Below are positions 36,221 through 45,945 of a DNA stretch of 64,000 nucleotides, one piece after another. The DNA is taken from positions 1 through 64,000 of the forward strand of contig CAZMOZ010000005.1 of the NCBI GenBank assembly GCA_964568145.1. Reading direction: 5' to 3'. Within the stretch, counting starts at the first letter, position 1; each line of letters starts with the position of its first letter. This stretch comes from DSVZ01 sp964568145 (GTDB lineage: Bacteria > Verrucomicrobiota > Verrucomicrobiia > Limisphaerales > J093). The notes beneath the pieces were generated by a model that saw only the letters and a list, made by a program, of their open reading frames with translations, made no database searches and was not told where the DNA came from. The position numbers and the translations under genes were made by a program.

Positions 36221-36415
36221 GGCGCAGCTCAATATCGTGCCGGCAGCATCGCCTGCCGGGCCGGTAGCCGGCCCCTGGCTCAGGGGCCGGACCCGTCGCC
36301 CCTCGGCGAGGAGCGACCTGCCCCCGCAGGCGGGAAGCCGCGTTCCCCTCTTACGCAGGCGCACGCCCCCGGAACTTCCGGCCGTTTCCACCGCCGGCAA
36401 AGCGTGAGATGCGCC
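36221..36415. repeat. MITE-like unit with GGCGCA(G/T)CTCA inverted ends
   Basis: Left end GGCGCAGCTCAATATCGTGC; right end the complement of GGCGCATCTCACGC. Inside are CCGGCAG/CTGCCGG, GGCCCCTG/CAGGGGCC (perfect, 3-nt loop) and GTCGC...GCGAC stems. It occupies most of the gap between tRNA-Arg and the larA-like gene. Confidence 0.7.
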
Positions 36416-36506
36416 CTCACCCCGGAGCGCGGACGTTCAACTCCGCGGTTAGGTGGGGGAGTTGGGGGCTGCGGCGCTCGCCCCGCCGGGTCATCAGCGA
36501 CCCGTT

Positions 36507-37787
36507 TCACACCTGCGCCCAGGCCGGCGGGTCCTTGAGCCGGTAAAGCGTCTCGCCCGCCTTGGGCACCAGCAACACGCCGTCCGCCTCGCGGCCGGCA
36601 AAGTCCTCCAGCCGGATGCCGGCCGGGTCGCGGTAACCCAGGTTCACCGCGCGGCAGCGGGCCGCAGAGATCTGCGACGCCAGCGTCACGCGGGCGCGCG
36701 GCTTTTCCACGCCGTTCTCGAAGGAGCCCAGCCCGTGGACATGCGTCGAGTGCGCCAGCACGCCCCACGGCTTGTCCTGGAAACGGTTCCACTGCCTGAG
36801 GAAGAAATCCCGGCAGTGGTAGCCGACCTCCTCGATCCAGCGGCCGTGCGTGACGCTAAACTCGCGGATGTGCGGCGCGTAGATGATGAGTTCGCCGCCG
36901 TCGGCCAGCACCGGCTCGAGCTTGTACATGCATTTGCCGGCGGTCCACACCTCGTCGTACATCTCCGGCGCGCAGGCCAGGATGGTGTGGTACGGCCGGT
37001 CCTTGAAGACGATGTGGTGCTGGCGGGAGAGTTCGCTGGCGGCGTCCCAGGCGGACTCCGGCGTGCCGGCAAAGAGCCCCAGCAGCCCGCCGGCCGGGTC
37101 CACCACCAGCGCCAGGCAGTACTTGGGCACCGGCACCAGCGCAGCCGCGCGGTCCACCACCCGGCGCACCGGGGTCCATTTGTGGCCGATGATCTTCGGC
37201 GTGGTGATGACCGCCCCGAGCCAGTGGAAGAAGTTCAGAATTTTCGGGCCGCCCACGCCGGGGAACAGGTACTTGTTGCCGCCGGAAAAGCCGACCACCT
37301 CATGCGGGAACACCGGCCCGACAACGATAATCGTGTCGTACTCGAACAGGAGCTTGTTCACCTCGACCGGCACATCCATCGTGAAGAGGCCACCGCTCAG
37401 CTCGCTGATTTCGTCGGCCGCCAGAGTGCCGACCGTTTGCAACGCCGCGGGATCGTTCCAGGCGTGGTTGAAGAAGCGCACGCTGCCGTAACGGCTGCGA
37501 CGTTCGGCGGGGGTGATCTCGAGCCGCTGGCAGATGGCCTCCTCGCTCAGGGGCGGGTGCGTGCCCAGCGCCACCAGCACGTCCAACGCGCTGGTCAGGC
37601 CGCCGAGCTGGCTGAACAGCGCCTTGAACACCAGCCCGATGGGCGCTGTGCGGGTGTGGTCGGGAATGATCAACAGCACCCGCTGGCCGCCGAAATCGCC
37701 GGAAGGGCAGGCGCGGGCCACGAGGTCGCGCACCTGGCCGGCCGTCAGGGTTTGCCCCGGAGGGGCGGTGAGTTGGACGTCTTCCAC
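36507..37787 (-). CDS. LarA-like nickel-pincer lactate racemase family protein (DUF2088)
   Basis: 426 residues, the normal LarA length. LarA uses the nickel-pincer cofactor to racemise or epimerise 2-hydroxy acids. Visible signatures: LLIIPDHTRTAP (substrate and cofactor binding), VGPVFPHEVVGFSGGNKYLF with His about 162 and the cofactor-linking Lys about 172, and FFHWLGAV with a further His about 188. These match the PH..GFSGGxK pattern. No cofactor-synthesis genes (larB, larC, larE) are in the window. It follows the SDR gene with a 5-nt gap, so the pair probably handles one sugar acid. The GTG at 37787 is chosen because upstream codons run into the SDR gene. Substrate: a 2-hydroxy or sugar acid, not necessarily lactate. 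Confidence 0.88.
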   Translation of the reverse strand: MEDVQLTAPPGQTLTAGQVRDLVARACPSGDFGGQRVLLIIPDHTRTAPIGLVFKALFSQLGGLTSALDVLVALGTHPPLSEEAICQRLEITPAERRSRYGSVRFFNHAWNDPAALQTVGTLAADEISELSGGLFTMDVPVEVNKLLFEYDTIIVVGPVFPHEVVGFSGGNKYLFPGVGGPKILNFFHWLGAVITTPKIIGHKWTPVRRVVDRAAALVPVPKYCLALVVDPAGGLLGLFAGTPESAWDAASELSRQHHIVFKDRPYHTILACAPEMYDEVWTAGKCMYKLEPVLADGGELIIYAPHIREFSVTHGRWIEEVGYHCRDFFLRQWNRFQDKPWGVLAHSTHVHGLGSFENGVEKPRARVTLASQISAARCRAVNLGYRDPAGIRLEDFAGREADGVLLVPKAGETLYRLKDPPAWAQV

Positions 37788-37792
37788 GGCGA

Positions 37793-38602
37793 TCAGATGG
37801 TTTGGGCCAGAAAGCCGCCGTCCACGCGGAGGTCCGCGCCGGTGACGAAACTGCTGGCCCGGTGACTGGCGAGAAAGATGGCCGCGCCCACCAGTTCGGC
37901 GGCTTCGCCGAACCGCGCCATGGGCGTGTGCGCCAGAATCTGGCGGGTGCGCTCGGTGGGGGAGCCGTCGGCGTTGAAGAGCAGCGCGCGGTTCTGGTCG
38001 GCCGGGAAGAAGCCTGGCGTGATCGTGTTCACGCGCACGCCGCGCGGCGCCCATTCGCGGGCCAGGAACCGCGAGAGGCTCAGCACGCCGGCTTTGGCGG
38101 CGGAGTACGACACCACGCGGGACAGCGGCACGTGCGCGGACACGCTGGCGATGTTGATGATGCTGCCCCGGCCGCGCGCCACCATGCCGGGGCCGAACAC
38201 CTGGCAGGGCAGCAGCACGCCGGCGACGAGGTTCAGGTCGAAGTTGCGCCGCCAGTTCTCCAGCGGGATGGCCTCGAAGGGATTGTCTGGCGTGACGGTG
38301 GTCTTGGGGTCATTGCCGCCCGCGGCATTGAACAGAATGGTGGGCGGCCCGAGCGTGGCGAGCGCGGCATCGTGGGCCCGCTGGAGGCTTTCGCGCTCGA
38401 GGGCGTTGGCCTGGAAAAATTGCGCGCCGCCGCCGCTGGCACGGATGCGTTGGGCGCGGGCTTCCCCGGCTTCCGGCCGCAGGTCCACGACAGCAACCTT
38501 CGCGCCCGCCGCCGCGAAACCCTCCGCCACCGCCCCGGCCAGCACGCCTCCCGCGCCTATGACCACCGCCACGTCCCCGGTCAGATCAAACAAGTCAGAC
38601 AT
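37793..38602 (-). CDS. SDR-family oxidoreductase, mannonate/gluconate dehydrogenase-like
   Basis: 269 residues. Cofactor site VIGAGGVLAGAVAEGFAAAG (GxxxGxG-like), with VVDLRPEAGE suggesting NAD(H) preference. Catalytic triad/tetrad: N in LFNAAGG, S in NIASVSAH, YSAAK (Y-x-x-x-K). A long GGNDPKTTVTPDN insertion before the catalytic Ser is the feature that makes me favour the D-mannonate/gluconate oxidoreductase branch. The C-terminal GADLRVDGGFLAQTI is standard for classical SDRs. The ATG at 38602 (MSDLFDLTGDVAV) is chosen over a start 13 codons upstream. In operon with the larA-like gene: oxidation of a sugar acid next to epimerisation of a 2-hydroxy acid is a coherent pathway (inference). 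Confidence 0.88.
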   Translation of the reverse strand: MSDLFDLTGDVAVVIGAGGVLAGAVAEGFAAAGAKVAVVDLRPEAGEARAQRIRASGGGAQFFQANALERESLQRAHDAALATLGPPTILFNAAGGNDPKTTVTPDNPFEAIPLENWRRNFDLNLVAGVLLPCQVFGPGMVARGRGSIINIASVSAHVPLSRVVSYSAAKAGVLSLSRFLAREWAPRGVRVNTITPGFFPADQNRALLFNADGSPTERTRQILAHTPMARFGEAAELVGAAIFLASHRASSFVTGADLRVDGGFLAQTI

Positions 38603-38984
38603 GCCGGGGTGAGTTTGCGCCCAAAGCGCGGCGGCTGACAAGGGGGGAAGGGCGCAAGCTCGTCACCGCGCCGCATGGATTCTGGGATCTGAACCCTCGC
38701 AGTTTTCCGGAGGGGCCAGTTCCACGAGCCCCAACTTCATTCACAGGGCTGCGGACGTGATTGTCCGCGCCTCAGCCAGGGCGTCACGTGACCCCGCCCG
38801 GCAGCGAGATTCCGTCCCGGCCGGGCGCCAATTGCGACGGCGCCAACAGGCTGTGGACATCCTGGCGATCCGCAAGGCAGGACGCACGGCTCAACGGCCG
38901 GCTGGCAGCAGGCGCTGCGGTCGCGGCTGCCCCGCCCGCAAACCCCGCTGGCCAGACGCATCCCGCCGAGCTACCCTTGCCGCC
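38603..38984. other. Spacer between divergent SDR and DHH genes
   Basis: About 380 nt. One small hairpin GCGGAC/GTCCGC at 38751-38768 is the only structure seen; no gene or clear promoter recognised. Frames open here continue into the DHH gene but lack coding character. Confidence 0.4.
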
Positions 38985-39914
38985 ATGTTGGATTTGCCCC
39001 GCCCGCAGGTGATCTGCGTGCATGAAAGCGACCTCGACGGGTTCGTGTCCGGCCTGTTGCTGCAACGGCTGGGGCGCGCGCTTTTTGACGCGGACATCCC
39101 GCTCGAGGCCTTTCACAACCACAACTGGCGGCAACGGCCGCTGTCCGAGTCCTGCGCCTGGATCGCGGATTTCACCTTCGACGCCCGCCTGGATCGTCCC
39201 GGCTGGCTGGTGATTGACCACCACACGCTCGAGGCCGCGCCGCGCAAGGCCCGGCTCATCCACGACCCCGCCAAGTCCGCCGGGCTGCTGTGCTACGAAC
39301 TGTGCCGCCAGGCGGGGTTGGCCAGTCCCGCCCTCGACCGCCTGGTGCGTCTGAGCAACGTGGCCGACCTGTTTCTGATGGACGAGCCGGATTTCGTGGA
39401 GGCGTGCGATTACGCCAACCTCGTCAAGAGCTACGGCTTTTGGAACCTGCACGCGCTGGTGGACGGCACGCTGGAGAGGCTGCTCGATCATCCCTTGCTC
39501 GAGGTGATGGCCGTGCGCCGCCGCATCGAGGACCCGCTCGGCTTTGAATGGAGCCGGGCGAACGTGGTCGAGCTCTCGCCCGAGGTGGGCTTCGTGGACA
39601 CGGTGGTGGGCAACGTGAACCTGATCGTCCACCGCCTCATCCAGGAACAGGCCACGCCGTACCCGGTGCTGCTGACGCTGTTTCGCAAGGGCAACAACAC
39701 CTTCATCGCCAGCCTGCGCAGCCGCCAGGGGGAGGCACTCAAGATCGCCAGCCGGCTGCAAGGCGGCGGACATCCCAACGCCGCGGGCGCCACCCTGCCG
39801 CGCTCGGTGGGGCGGATCGAGGACGCCGTGACCTTCCTGCGCCAGACGCTGAACCCGGCGCCGGCCACGGCGGCTGACTTGGCGGGGCTTGAACAAGCCT
39901 TCGCGAAGCCATGA
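38985..39914 (+). CDS. DHH-family phosphoesterase
   Basis: 309 residues. DHH domain: VICVHESDLDGFVSGLLLQR, IADFTF and the signature WLVIDHHTLE (DHH with preceding hydrophobic strand), then SAGLLCYELC and RLSNVADLFLMDEP. The C-terminal DHHA1 domain has the substrate-binding GGGHPNAAGA. The family includes nanoRNases and c-di-AMP or oligonucleotide phosphodiesterases; which one is not clear because the DHHA1 part is separated by an unusual middle. Start ATG at 38985 (MLDLPRPQ). Its TGA overlaps the next gene's ATG (ATGA), so the two are translationally coupled. Confidence 0.88.
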   Translation: MLDLPRPQVICVHESDLDGFVSGLLLQRLGRALFDADIPLEAFHNHNWRQRPLSESCAWIADFTFDARLDRPGWLVIDHHTLEAAPRKARLIHDPAKSAGLLCYELCRQAGLASPALDRLVRLSNVADLFLMDEPDFVEACDYANLVKSYGFWNLHALVDGTLERLLDHPLLEVMAVRRRIEDPLGFEWSRANVVELSPEVGFVDTVVGNVNLIVHRLIQEQATPYPVLLTLFRKGNNTFIASLRSRQGEALKIASRLQGGGHPNAAGATLPRSVGRIEDAVTFLRQTLNPAPATAADLAGLEQAFAKP

Positions 39915-40396
39915 ACGCTTGGGCTTCGCTTGGGTGTCTTCGCCGGACAGTGGCGACCGCGCTGTCTCACGCAGGTGTTCTGGCGGTGTTGCTGGCGGCG
40001 GCCACGGGTTGCTCAAACTTTGGCCGCGAATGGAAGGAAGCCGCGCTAGAGCCGACGCCCGCTGCGGGCATCGCCGGACGCTGGGAAGGCACGTGGGTCA
40101 GCGACGTGAACGGCCACCGCGGCAGGTTGCGCGCGATCCTGACGCCGGAGACCGGAGCGAGTTATCGGGCGCGGTTTCGGGCCCGGTACGCGGGCATCCT
40201 GTCCTTCGGCTACACCGTGACGCTCCTGACCACCAATGACGCCGGGGTGGTCCGCTTTGGCAGCCAGGCGGATTTGGGCAAGTTCGCGGGCGGCGTGTAC
40301 ACTTACGCGGGGTACGCGACTCCGACCAACTTCTTCTCAACCTACAAGAGCAAGGGCGATCACGGCCGGTTCGAGATGCGTCGGCCGGCGAAGTGA
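39911..40396 (+). CDS. Small putative lipoprotein, hypothetical
   Basis: 161 residues. N-terminal signal with hydrophobic stretch AGVLAVLLAAATGCS, Cys about 34, a loose lipobox (ATGC). The mature part begins NFGREWKEAA and continues GIAGRWEGTWVSDVNGHRGR, a small beta-barrel-like fold rich in G, Y and F that resembles lipocalin/YceI-like short domains; no firm match. Coupled to the DHH gene by a 4-nt overlap. Function unknown; a stress-inducible outer-membrane or periplasmic lipoprotein is a guess. Confidence 0.65.
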   Translation: MNAWASLGCLRRTVATALSHAGVLAVLLAAATGCSNFGREWKEAALEPTPAAGIAGRWEGTWVSDVNGHRGRLRAILTPETGASYRARFRARYAGILSFGYTVTLLTTNDAGVVRFGSQADLGKFAGGVYTYAGYATPTNFFSTYKSKGDHGRFEMRRPAK

Positions 40397-40437
40397 GAAT
40401 AGGGCGGCTCAGCTTGTTGCTGCCCTGGACATGACAG

Positions 40438-40572
40438 GGTGGGGCGAGGCTCCGCCGAGCTCGGCAATCTCCGGTTCGTGGTTCGTGGTTTGTTGAAAGC
40501 GGATGCCGGAGGCCGGATGCCTGATGCCGGATGCCGGTTTTCAAGTTTCGGACTTCGGACTTCGGTTTTCGC
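40438..40572. repeat. Array of degenerate short-word repeats
   Basis: GGTGGGGCGAGGCTCCGCCG, then GGTTCGTGGTTCGTGG, GGATGCCGGAGGCCGGATGC and GGACTTCGGACTTCGG. Same vocabulary as the arrays at 0.35, 25.2, 29.8 and 50.0 kb. It fills the gap before the DUF4380-like gene and opens false upstream frame. Confidence 0.7.
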
Positions 40573-40650
40573 GCCGGTGTCGCCCGCGCCATGAGCCGCG
40601 CCCGCCCGGCGCGCTTGCTTCCGGGGGTGATTTGTGATCCGCTCCCGCCC

Positions 40651-41658
40651 ATGCATCTGAGCGGCTTTCATCTCCGGTTTCCCCCGATCCTTGGCAGCCT
40701 GGTCGTTGCGGCCGCGCTGTCCCACCTCCACGCCCAGATCAAAATGGAAAAAATCAGCTACGGCGGCTGGCCCAGTTGCGTGCGGCTCAGCAACGGCCAA
40801 ATCGAACTCATCGCCACGACTGACGTGGGTCCGCGCATCCTGCACTTGGCCCGGCCCGGCGGCCGGAACCTGTTCAAGGATTGGCCGGATCAGTTGGGCA
40901 AGACCGGCGGCAAGGAGTGGCGCATTTACGGCGGCCACCGGCTGTGGCACGCCCCGGAGGTCCGCCCCCGCTCGTACGCCCCGGACAACGACCCGGTGCA
41001 GGCGGACTGGGACGGCCGGCGGCTCAAGCTGACCCAGCCGGTCGAGGCCTCCACCGGCCTGCAAAAGGAGATCGAAATCACGCTGCGCGCGGACCAGCCG
41101 GCCGCCACGGTGACCCACCGGCTGTTCAACCGCAGCGTGTGGGACATCGAGGTCGCGCCGTGGGCGTTGACCGTCTGCCAGGGGCCCGGCCGGGCCATCG
41201 TGCCGCAGGAGCCTTACGTGTCGCACGCGGACAAGGTGCTGCCCGCGCGCACGATGACGCTCTGGGGGTACACGGACATGCAGGACCCGCGCTACACGTG
41301 GGGCGCGAAGTTTGTGCAACTGCGCAGCGACCCGGCGATCACCAAGTCCCAGAAAGTCGGCTTCATGAACACGCCGGGCTGGGCGGCGTTCGCGCGCGGT
41401 GACGAGGTCTTTCTGAAGCGCTTCGCCCACGACCCGCGGGCCACGTACGCCGACTTCGGCTGCAACACGGAGATATACACAAGCGGGGACATGTTGGAAT
41501 TGGAGACGCTCGGGCCGTTGAGCAAGATCGCGCCGGGCGCCAGCGTGGAGCATGTCGAGCGCTGGTACGTGTTTCAGGCCGGCCTCGGAGACACCGAGGC
41601 AACCCTCGACGCGGCGCTCGCGCCGCTGCTGCGCCGGACAGAACCCGTCACACCATGA
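40651..41658 (+). CDS. Secreted DUF4380-like (galactose mutarotase-like fold) protein
   Basis: 335 residues. Signal peptide about 1-29 (PILGSLVVAAALSHLHAQ). The mature part KMEKISYGGWPSCVRLSNGQ, TTDVGPRILHLARPGGRNLF, WRIYGGHRLWHAPEVRP and FNRSVWDIEVAPWALTVCQG has the spacing of DUF4380 proteins, related to mutarotase-like beta-sandwiches that bind sugars. Function is unproven; carbohydrate sensing or epimerisation is plausible. Three possible ATGs exist (40531, 40591, 40651); only the last sits directly before a good signal peptide, the earlier part being repeat. The stop overlaps the next ATG by 4 nt. Confidence 0.75.
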   Translation: MHLSGFHLRFPPILGSLVVAAALSHLHAQIKMEKISYGGWPSCVRLSNGQIELIATTDVGPRILHLARPGGRNLFKDWPDQLGKTGGKEWRIYGGHRLWHAPEVRPRSYAPDNDPVQADWDGRRLKLTQPVEASTGLQKEIEITLRADQPAATVTHRLFNRSVWDIEVAPWALTVCQGPGRAIVPQEPYVSHADKVLPARTMTLWGYTDMQDPRYTWGAKFVQLRSDPAITKSQKVGFMNTPGWAAFARGDEVFLKRFAHDPRATYADFGCNTEIYTSGDMLELETLGPLSKIAPGASVEHVERWYVFQAGLGDTEATLDAALAPLLRRTEPVTP

Positions 41659-42452
41659 ATGACACCGAGGCGGAGTCCGCTTCGCCGGCAGAGGCGGCGG
41701 CGTCGCAAACTCCCCGCACTTCGCTGGCCGGCCGGCTGTTTAACGTCCTGGCCGCGCCGGGCGAGGTGTTCGCGGAGGTCAAGACCGGCCCGCCCCGCGC
41801 GGCCAACTGGCTCGTGCCGACCCTCCTGTTGATTCTGGCGGGCTGGCTGGGCGTGTGGCTGATCTACAGTCAGGCGGCGTTTCGCCAGCAGCAGGACGAG
41901 GCCAAGCTCAAGGTGCTGCAGCGTCTGGTGGAGAAGGGCAAGCTGACGAAGGAGCAGTTTGAACAGGCGCAGCAGGGCAGCGGGGGCGGCAGCGCGGCCG
42001 GATACATCCTGGGTCCGGCGGCCGGAGTGCTGGGGCTGAGTCTGGCGTCGCCGTTCTGGGGGGCGTTTCTCATCTGGCTCATCGGCGCCAAGATTCATCG
42101 CGGCGGCTACAGCTACGGGAAGGCGCTCGAGGTGGCCGGCCTGGCCAACATGGTCGCGGTGCTGGGCGCGGTGGTGCGCACGTTGATGATCCTGGCGATG
42201 GGGAACCTCCAGGTCGGGCCCACGCCGGCCTTGTTCATCCGCGATTTCGACCCGTTCAACCTGACCCACACGGCGCTGGGGATGCTCGACGTGTTCGGGC
42301 TGTGGGTTTGCGCGGTGCGCGCCTCGGGCATGGCGCGCCTGGGCAACCTGGCCTTCGGCCTGTGCCTGACCTGGCTCCTGCTCATCTGGGCTGGTCTGAA
42401 CGGCCTGGTGCTGGGCGCCATCTGGGCGTTCCGGACGTTGCTCGGGCTCTGA
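41655..42452 (+). CDS. Yip1-domain membrane protein
   Basis: 265 residues. Cytoplasmic N-terminus (1-50) with RLFNVLAAPGEVFAEVKTGP, a pattern common in bacterial Yip1/DUF1282 proteins, then five hydrophobic helices (WLVPTLLLILAGWLGVWLIY, ILGPAAGVLGLSLASPFWGA, LANMVAVLGAVVRTLMILAM, LNGLVLGAIWAFRTLLGL and others). A charged loop (QQQDEAKLKVLQRLVEKGKL) follows the first helix. Function unclear. It begins at the stop of the preceding secreted protein, and the MacA-like gene starts 68 nt later, so it may travel with the exporter. Confidence 0.8.
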   Translation: MNDTEAESASPAEAAASQTPRTSLAGRLFNVLAAPGEVFAEVKTGPPRAANWLVPTLLLILAGWLGVWLIYSQAAFRQQQDEAKLKVLQRLVEKGKLTKEQFEQAQQGSGGGSAAGYILGPAAGVLGLSLASPFWGAFLIWLIGAKIHRGGYSYGKALEVAGLANMVAVLGAVVRTLMILAMGNLQVGPTPALFIRDFDPFNLTHTALGMLDVFGLWVCAVRASGMARLGNLAFGLCLTWLLLIWAGLNGLVLGAIWAFRTLLGL

Positions 42453-42520
42453 CGGTGCAACCCGCCCGGCGGTTTTGGTGAAACATTTACGCGGTAGCGG
42501 TGTCTTAACTTCCAACTGAC

Positions 42521-43951
42521 ATGGCCAAGTCAAAGTCCAAGGGCAGGAAGATCCTGATCTTCTCGCTGATTCTCCTCGTGGTGGGCGGGTTGTCCGCCGC
42601 CGCCTTCCTGCGCAAGCGGGAGGTCATCATTACCATCCAGACCGAGAAGGTCACCCCGCGCAATCTCACGGAAATTGTCGTTGCCAACGGCCGCGTCCAG
42701 CCGGTGCTGTACGTCAAAATCAGCCCGGAGGTCAGCGGCGAGATCATCGAACTGCCCGTCAAGGAGGGCCAGCTCGTCAAGCGGGGCGACCTGCTGGTGC
42801 GCATCAAGCCGGACACCTACATCGCCAACAGCAACTCGGCGACGGCGAGCTACCGGGCGTCGCTCGCCTCCAAGGCCACCGCGGAGGCAAACCTCGCGCG
42901 CGCCGAGGCCGAGTTCCGCCGGCAGGATGCGCTGTTCAAGAACAACCTCGTCTCGGAGTCGCTGTTCGTGGACGCGAAGACCGCGTACGACGTGGCGCAG
43001 GCGCAGTTGCGCAGCGCCACCCACCAGGTCGAGATGTCCAGGGCCGCGTTGGACCGCGCCGAGGAGGACCTGCGCAAGACCGTGATCTACTCGCCGCTGG
43101 ACGGCACGGTCATCCGGCTCAATTCCCAGAAGGGCGAGCGCGTCGTCGGCACCGCCATGATGGCCGGCACGGAGATGATGACCATCGCGGACCTCAACGA
43201 AATGGAGGCGCGGGTCGAGGTGGGCGAAATTGACGTTCCGCTCATCAAGATCGGCCAGGTCGCCAAGCTGGAGACCGACGCGTTCAAGGACCGCAAGTTC
43301 AACGGCGAAGTCACGGAGATCGCCAACTCCTCGCGCGGGCTGGTGCTCGGCGCGACCACCGGCGGCTTTGGCGGGCAGTCGCAGGAGGCCACCAAGTTCG
43401 AGATCAAGGTCCGCATCAAGGACAAGGAGGCCTTCCGGCCCGGCATGTCAGTGACGGCCGAGATCGAGACGCGCTACCGGACCAACGTGCTCACCGTGCC
43501 CATCGCCAGCGTGACCACCCGCCTGCCGAAGCCCACCAACACCGTGGCCAAGGTCGGCGGCACCAACTCCAACTCGACGGCTGGTACGAACGTCGCTTCC
43601 GCCAGCGACGCCGACTGCACGACTAACGCCCCCACCACGACTAACGCGACCGCGACCGCAACGGCGGGCGGCGGCACCAACGTCACCAGTGGCAGCCGCA
43701 AGCCCGGCGATGCGCCCAAACCGATCGAGGTGGTGTTCCTCCGCGACGGCGACGTGGCCCGGATGGTGCCGGTCAAGCGCGGCATCAGCGACGACACTTA
43801 CATGGAAATCACGGAGGGGCTGAAGGAAGGCCAGGAAGTGGTGTCCGGCGGCTTCAAGGCCATCAGCCGCGACCTCGAGGACGGCAAGAAGATCAAGATT
43901 GGTCCCGCGCCGGGCGAGAAGGGCGGGCCGGACGAAATGAAGAACAAGTAG
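42521..43951 (+). CDS. HlyD/MacA-type periplasmic adaptor of an ABC exporter
   Basis: 476 residues. Single N-terminal membrane anchor (ILIFSLILLVVGGLSAAAFL, 11-30), then the lipoyl half (VQPVLYVKISPEVSGEIIEL), a coiled coil (about 100-185, TASYRASLASKATAEANLA), return VIYSPLDGTVIRLN, and beta-barrel and membrane-proximal domains. Residues about 337-400 are a Thr/Asn/Ala-rich low-complexity linker (NTVAKVGGTNSNSTAGTNVA...) dividing the last domain, an unusual addition. MacA proteins bridge MacB to a TolC channel and stimulate its ATPase. Genes for ATPase and permeases follow in the same direction. Confidence 0.9.
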   Translation: MAKSKSKGRKILIFSLILLVVGGLSAAAFLRKREVIITIQTEKVTPRNLTEIVVANGRVQPVLYVKISPEVSGEIIELPVKEGQLVKRGDLLVRIKPDTYIANSNSATASYRASLASKATAEANLARAEAEFRRQDALFKNNLVSESLFVDAKTAYDVAQAQLRSATHQVEMSRAALDRAEEDLRKTVIYSPLDGTVIRLNSQKGERVVGTAMMAGTEMMTIADLNEMEARVEVGEIDVPLIKIGQVAKLETDAFKDRKFNGEVTEIANSSRGLVLGATTGGFGGQSQEATKFEIKVRIKDKEAFRPGMSVTAEIETRYRTNVLTVPIASVTTRLPKPTNTVAKVGGTNSNSTAGTNVASASDADCTTNAPTTTNATATATAGGGTNVTSGSRKPGDAPKPIEVVFLRDGDVARMVPVKRGISDDTYMEITEGLKEGQEVVSGGFKAISRDLEDGKKIKIGPAPGEKGGPDEMKNK

Positions 43952-44017
43952 GCCGGTGTTCACCGTGACCGCCCGGCCGCCCCGCCGCCGCTTTCCAGCT
44001 CCGCAACCGCGCCCCGG

Positions 44018-44704
<687 letters not shown>

Positions 44705-44711
44705 CCGAGCC

Positions 44712-45941
44712 ATGCGCCTTGCCGCCGAACTCAACGAATGCCTGCGCATCGCGTGGGACGCCGTGCGCGCGAACAAAATGCGCGCCGGCCTCACCACGCT
44801 GGGCATCGTGATCGGCATCGTCACGGTCACGTTGATGGGCACGGCCATCCAGGGCTTGAAGCGCAGCTTCACGCAGAGCGTCTCGATGCTCGGCACGGAC
44901 GTGCTGTACGTCGAACGCTACGGCTGGTTCATCGGCTCGCACGCCGAATGGGTGCGGCAAAACCGCCGCCGGCAGATTGACATGGCGCAGTTCCGCGAGC
45001 TGGCGCGACAGGTGAGGCTGCCCCAGGCGATGGCGCCAATCGTCGGGTCCGGCTGCACCGTCAAGCGCGACAAACGCAGCGCCAACAGCGTGCGCCTGAT
45101 CGGCACCACCGACGCCTTTCTCCAGACCGGCGGCATCAGCGTGGCGACCGGCCGCTTTCTTTCCGCGGCGGAGGCGGAGGGCGGACGGCCGCTGTGTGTG
45201 CTGGGCTCCCAGACGGCGACGAACCTTTTCCCGCGCGGCTCGCCGCTGGGCGAACGCGTGCACATTGACGGCTTTCCCTTCGAGGTGATCGGCGTGCTCG
45301 ACAAGCAGGGCGAGTTCATGGGCGCCTTCAGCCTGGACAACCAGGTGATCATCCCGATCAGCCAGTTCATGGAGTATTTCTGGCGCTTCCCGGACATCAC
45401 CATCCAGATCAAGGCCGGCGGCGTGGACCGCCTGGACGACGTCCGCGAGGAGATCCGCGGCGCCATGCGGCGCATCCGCCGCCTCGCGCCGGGCGAGGAC
45501 GACGACTTCGCCATGAACGAACAGGACCAGTTCCTCAAGACCTTCAACCGTGTCGCCGGCATGATCGCGGCCGGCGGCCTGTTCATCACCGGCCTGTCGC
45601 TTTTTGTCGGCGGCATCGGCATCATGAACATCATGTTCGTCTCCGTGGCCGAGCGGACGAAGGAGATCGGCATCCGCAAGGCCATCGGGGCGAAACGGCG
45701 GACGATCCTGTTCCAGTTCCTCACCGAGGCGGCGATGATCTGCCTGATGGGCGGGGTGATCGGCCTGGCCATCGCCTGGCCGGCCACGTTGCTGATCGCG
45801 AAATTCATGCCGGCCACGATGTCCCTGCCGCTGGCGGGTCTGGCGCTGCTGGTGTCGGCGTTGACCGGCGCGATCGCGGGCTTCCTGCCGGCGTGGCGCG
45901 CCGCGCGGCTCAACCCCGTGGACGCGCTGCGCAGCGAATGA
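44712..45941 (+). CDS. MacB-type ABC permease 1
   Basis: 409 residues. N-terminal helix (GLTTLGIVIGIVTVTLMGTA), then a periplasmic MacB core (about 50-260), then three C-terminal FtsX helices (MIAAGGLFITGLSLFVGGIG, EAAMICLMGGVIGLAIAWPA, LPLAGLALLVSALTGAIAGF) and the conserved KEIGIRKAIGAKRRTI coupling loop and ARLNPVDALRSE end. Eight nt after the ATPase and 4 nt before a second, related permease, suggesting a heterodimeric pump. Confidence 0.92.
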   Translation: MRLAAELNECLRIAWDAVRANKMRAGLTTLGIVIGIVTVTLMGTAIQGLKRSFTQSVSMLGTDVLYVERYGWFIGSHAEWVRQNRRRQIDMAQFRELARQVRLPQAMAPIVGSGCTVKRDKRSANSVRLIGTTDAFLQTGGISVATGRFLSAAEAEGGRPLCVLGSQTATNLFPRGSPLGERVHIDGFPFEVIGVLDKQGEFMGAFSLDNQVIIPISQFMEYFWRFPDITIQIKAGGVDRLDDVREEIRGAMRRIRRLAPGEDDDFAMNEQDQFLKTFNRVAGMIAAGGLFITGLSLFVGGIGIMNIMFVSVAERTKEIGIRKAIGAKRRTILFQFLTEAAMICLMGGVIGLAIAWPATLLIAKFMPATMSLPLAGLALLVSALTGAIAGFLPAWRAARLNPVDALRSE

Positions 45942-45945
45942 CGCC

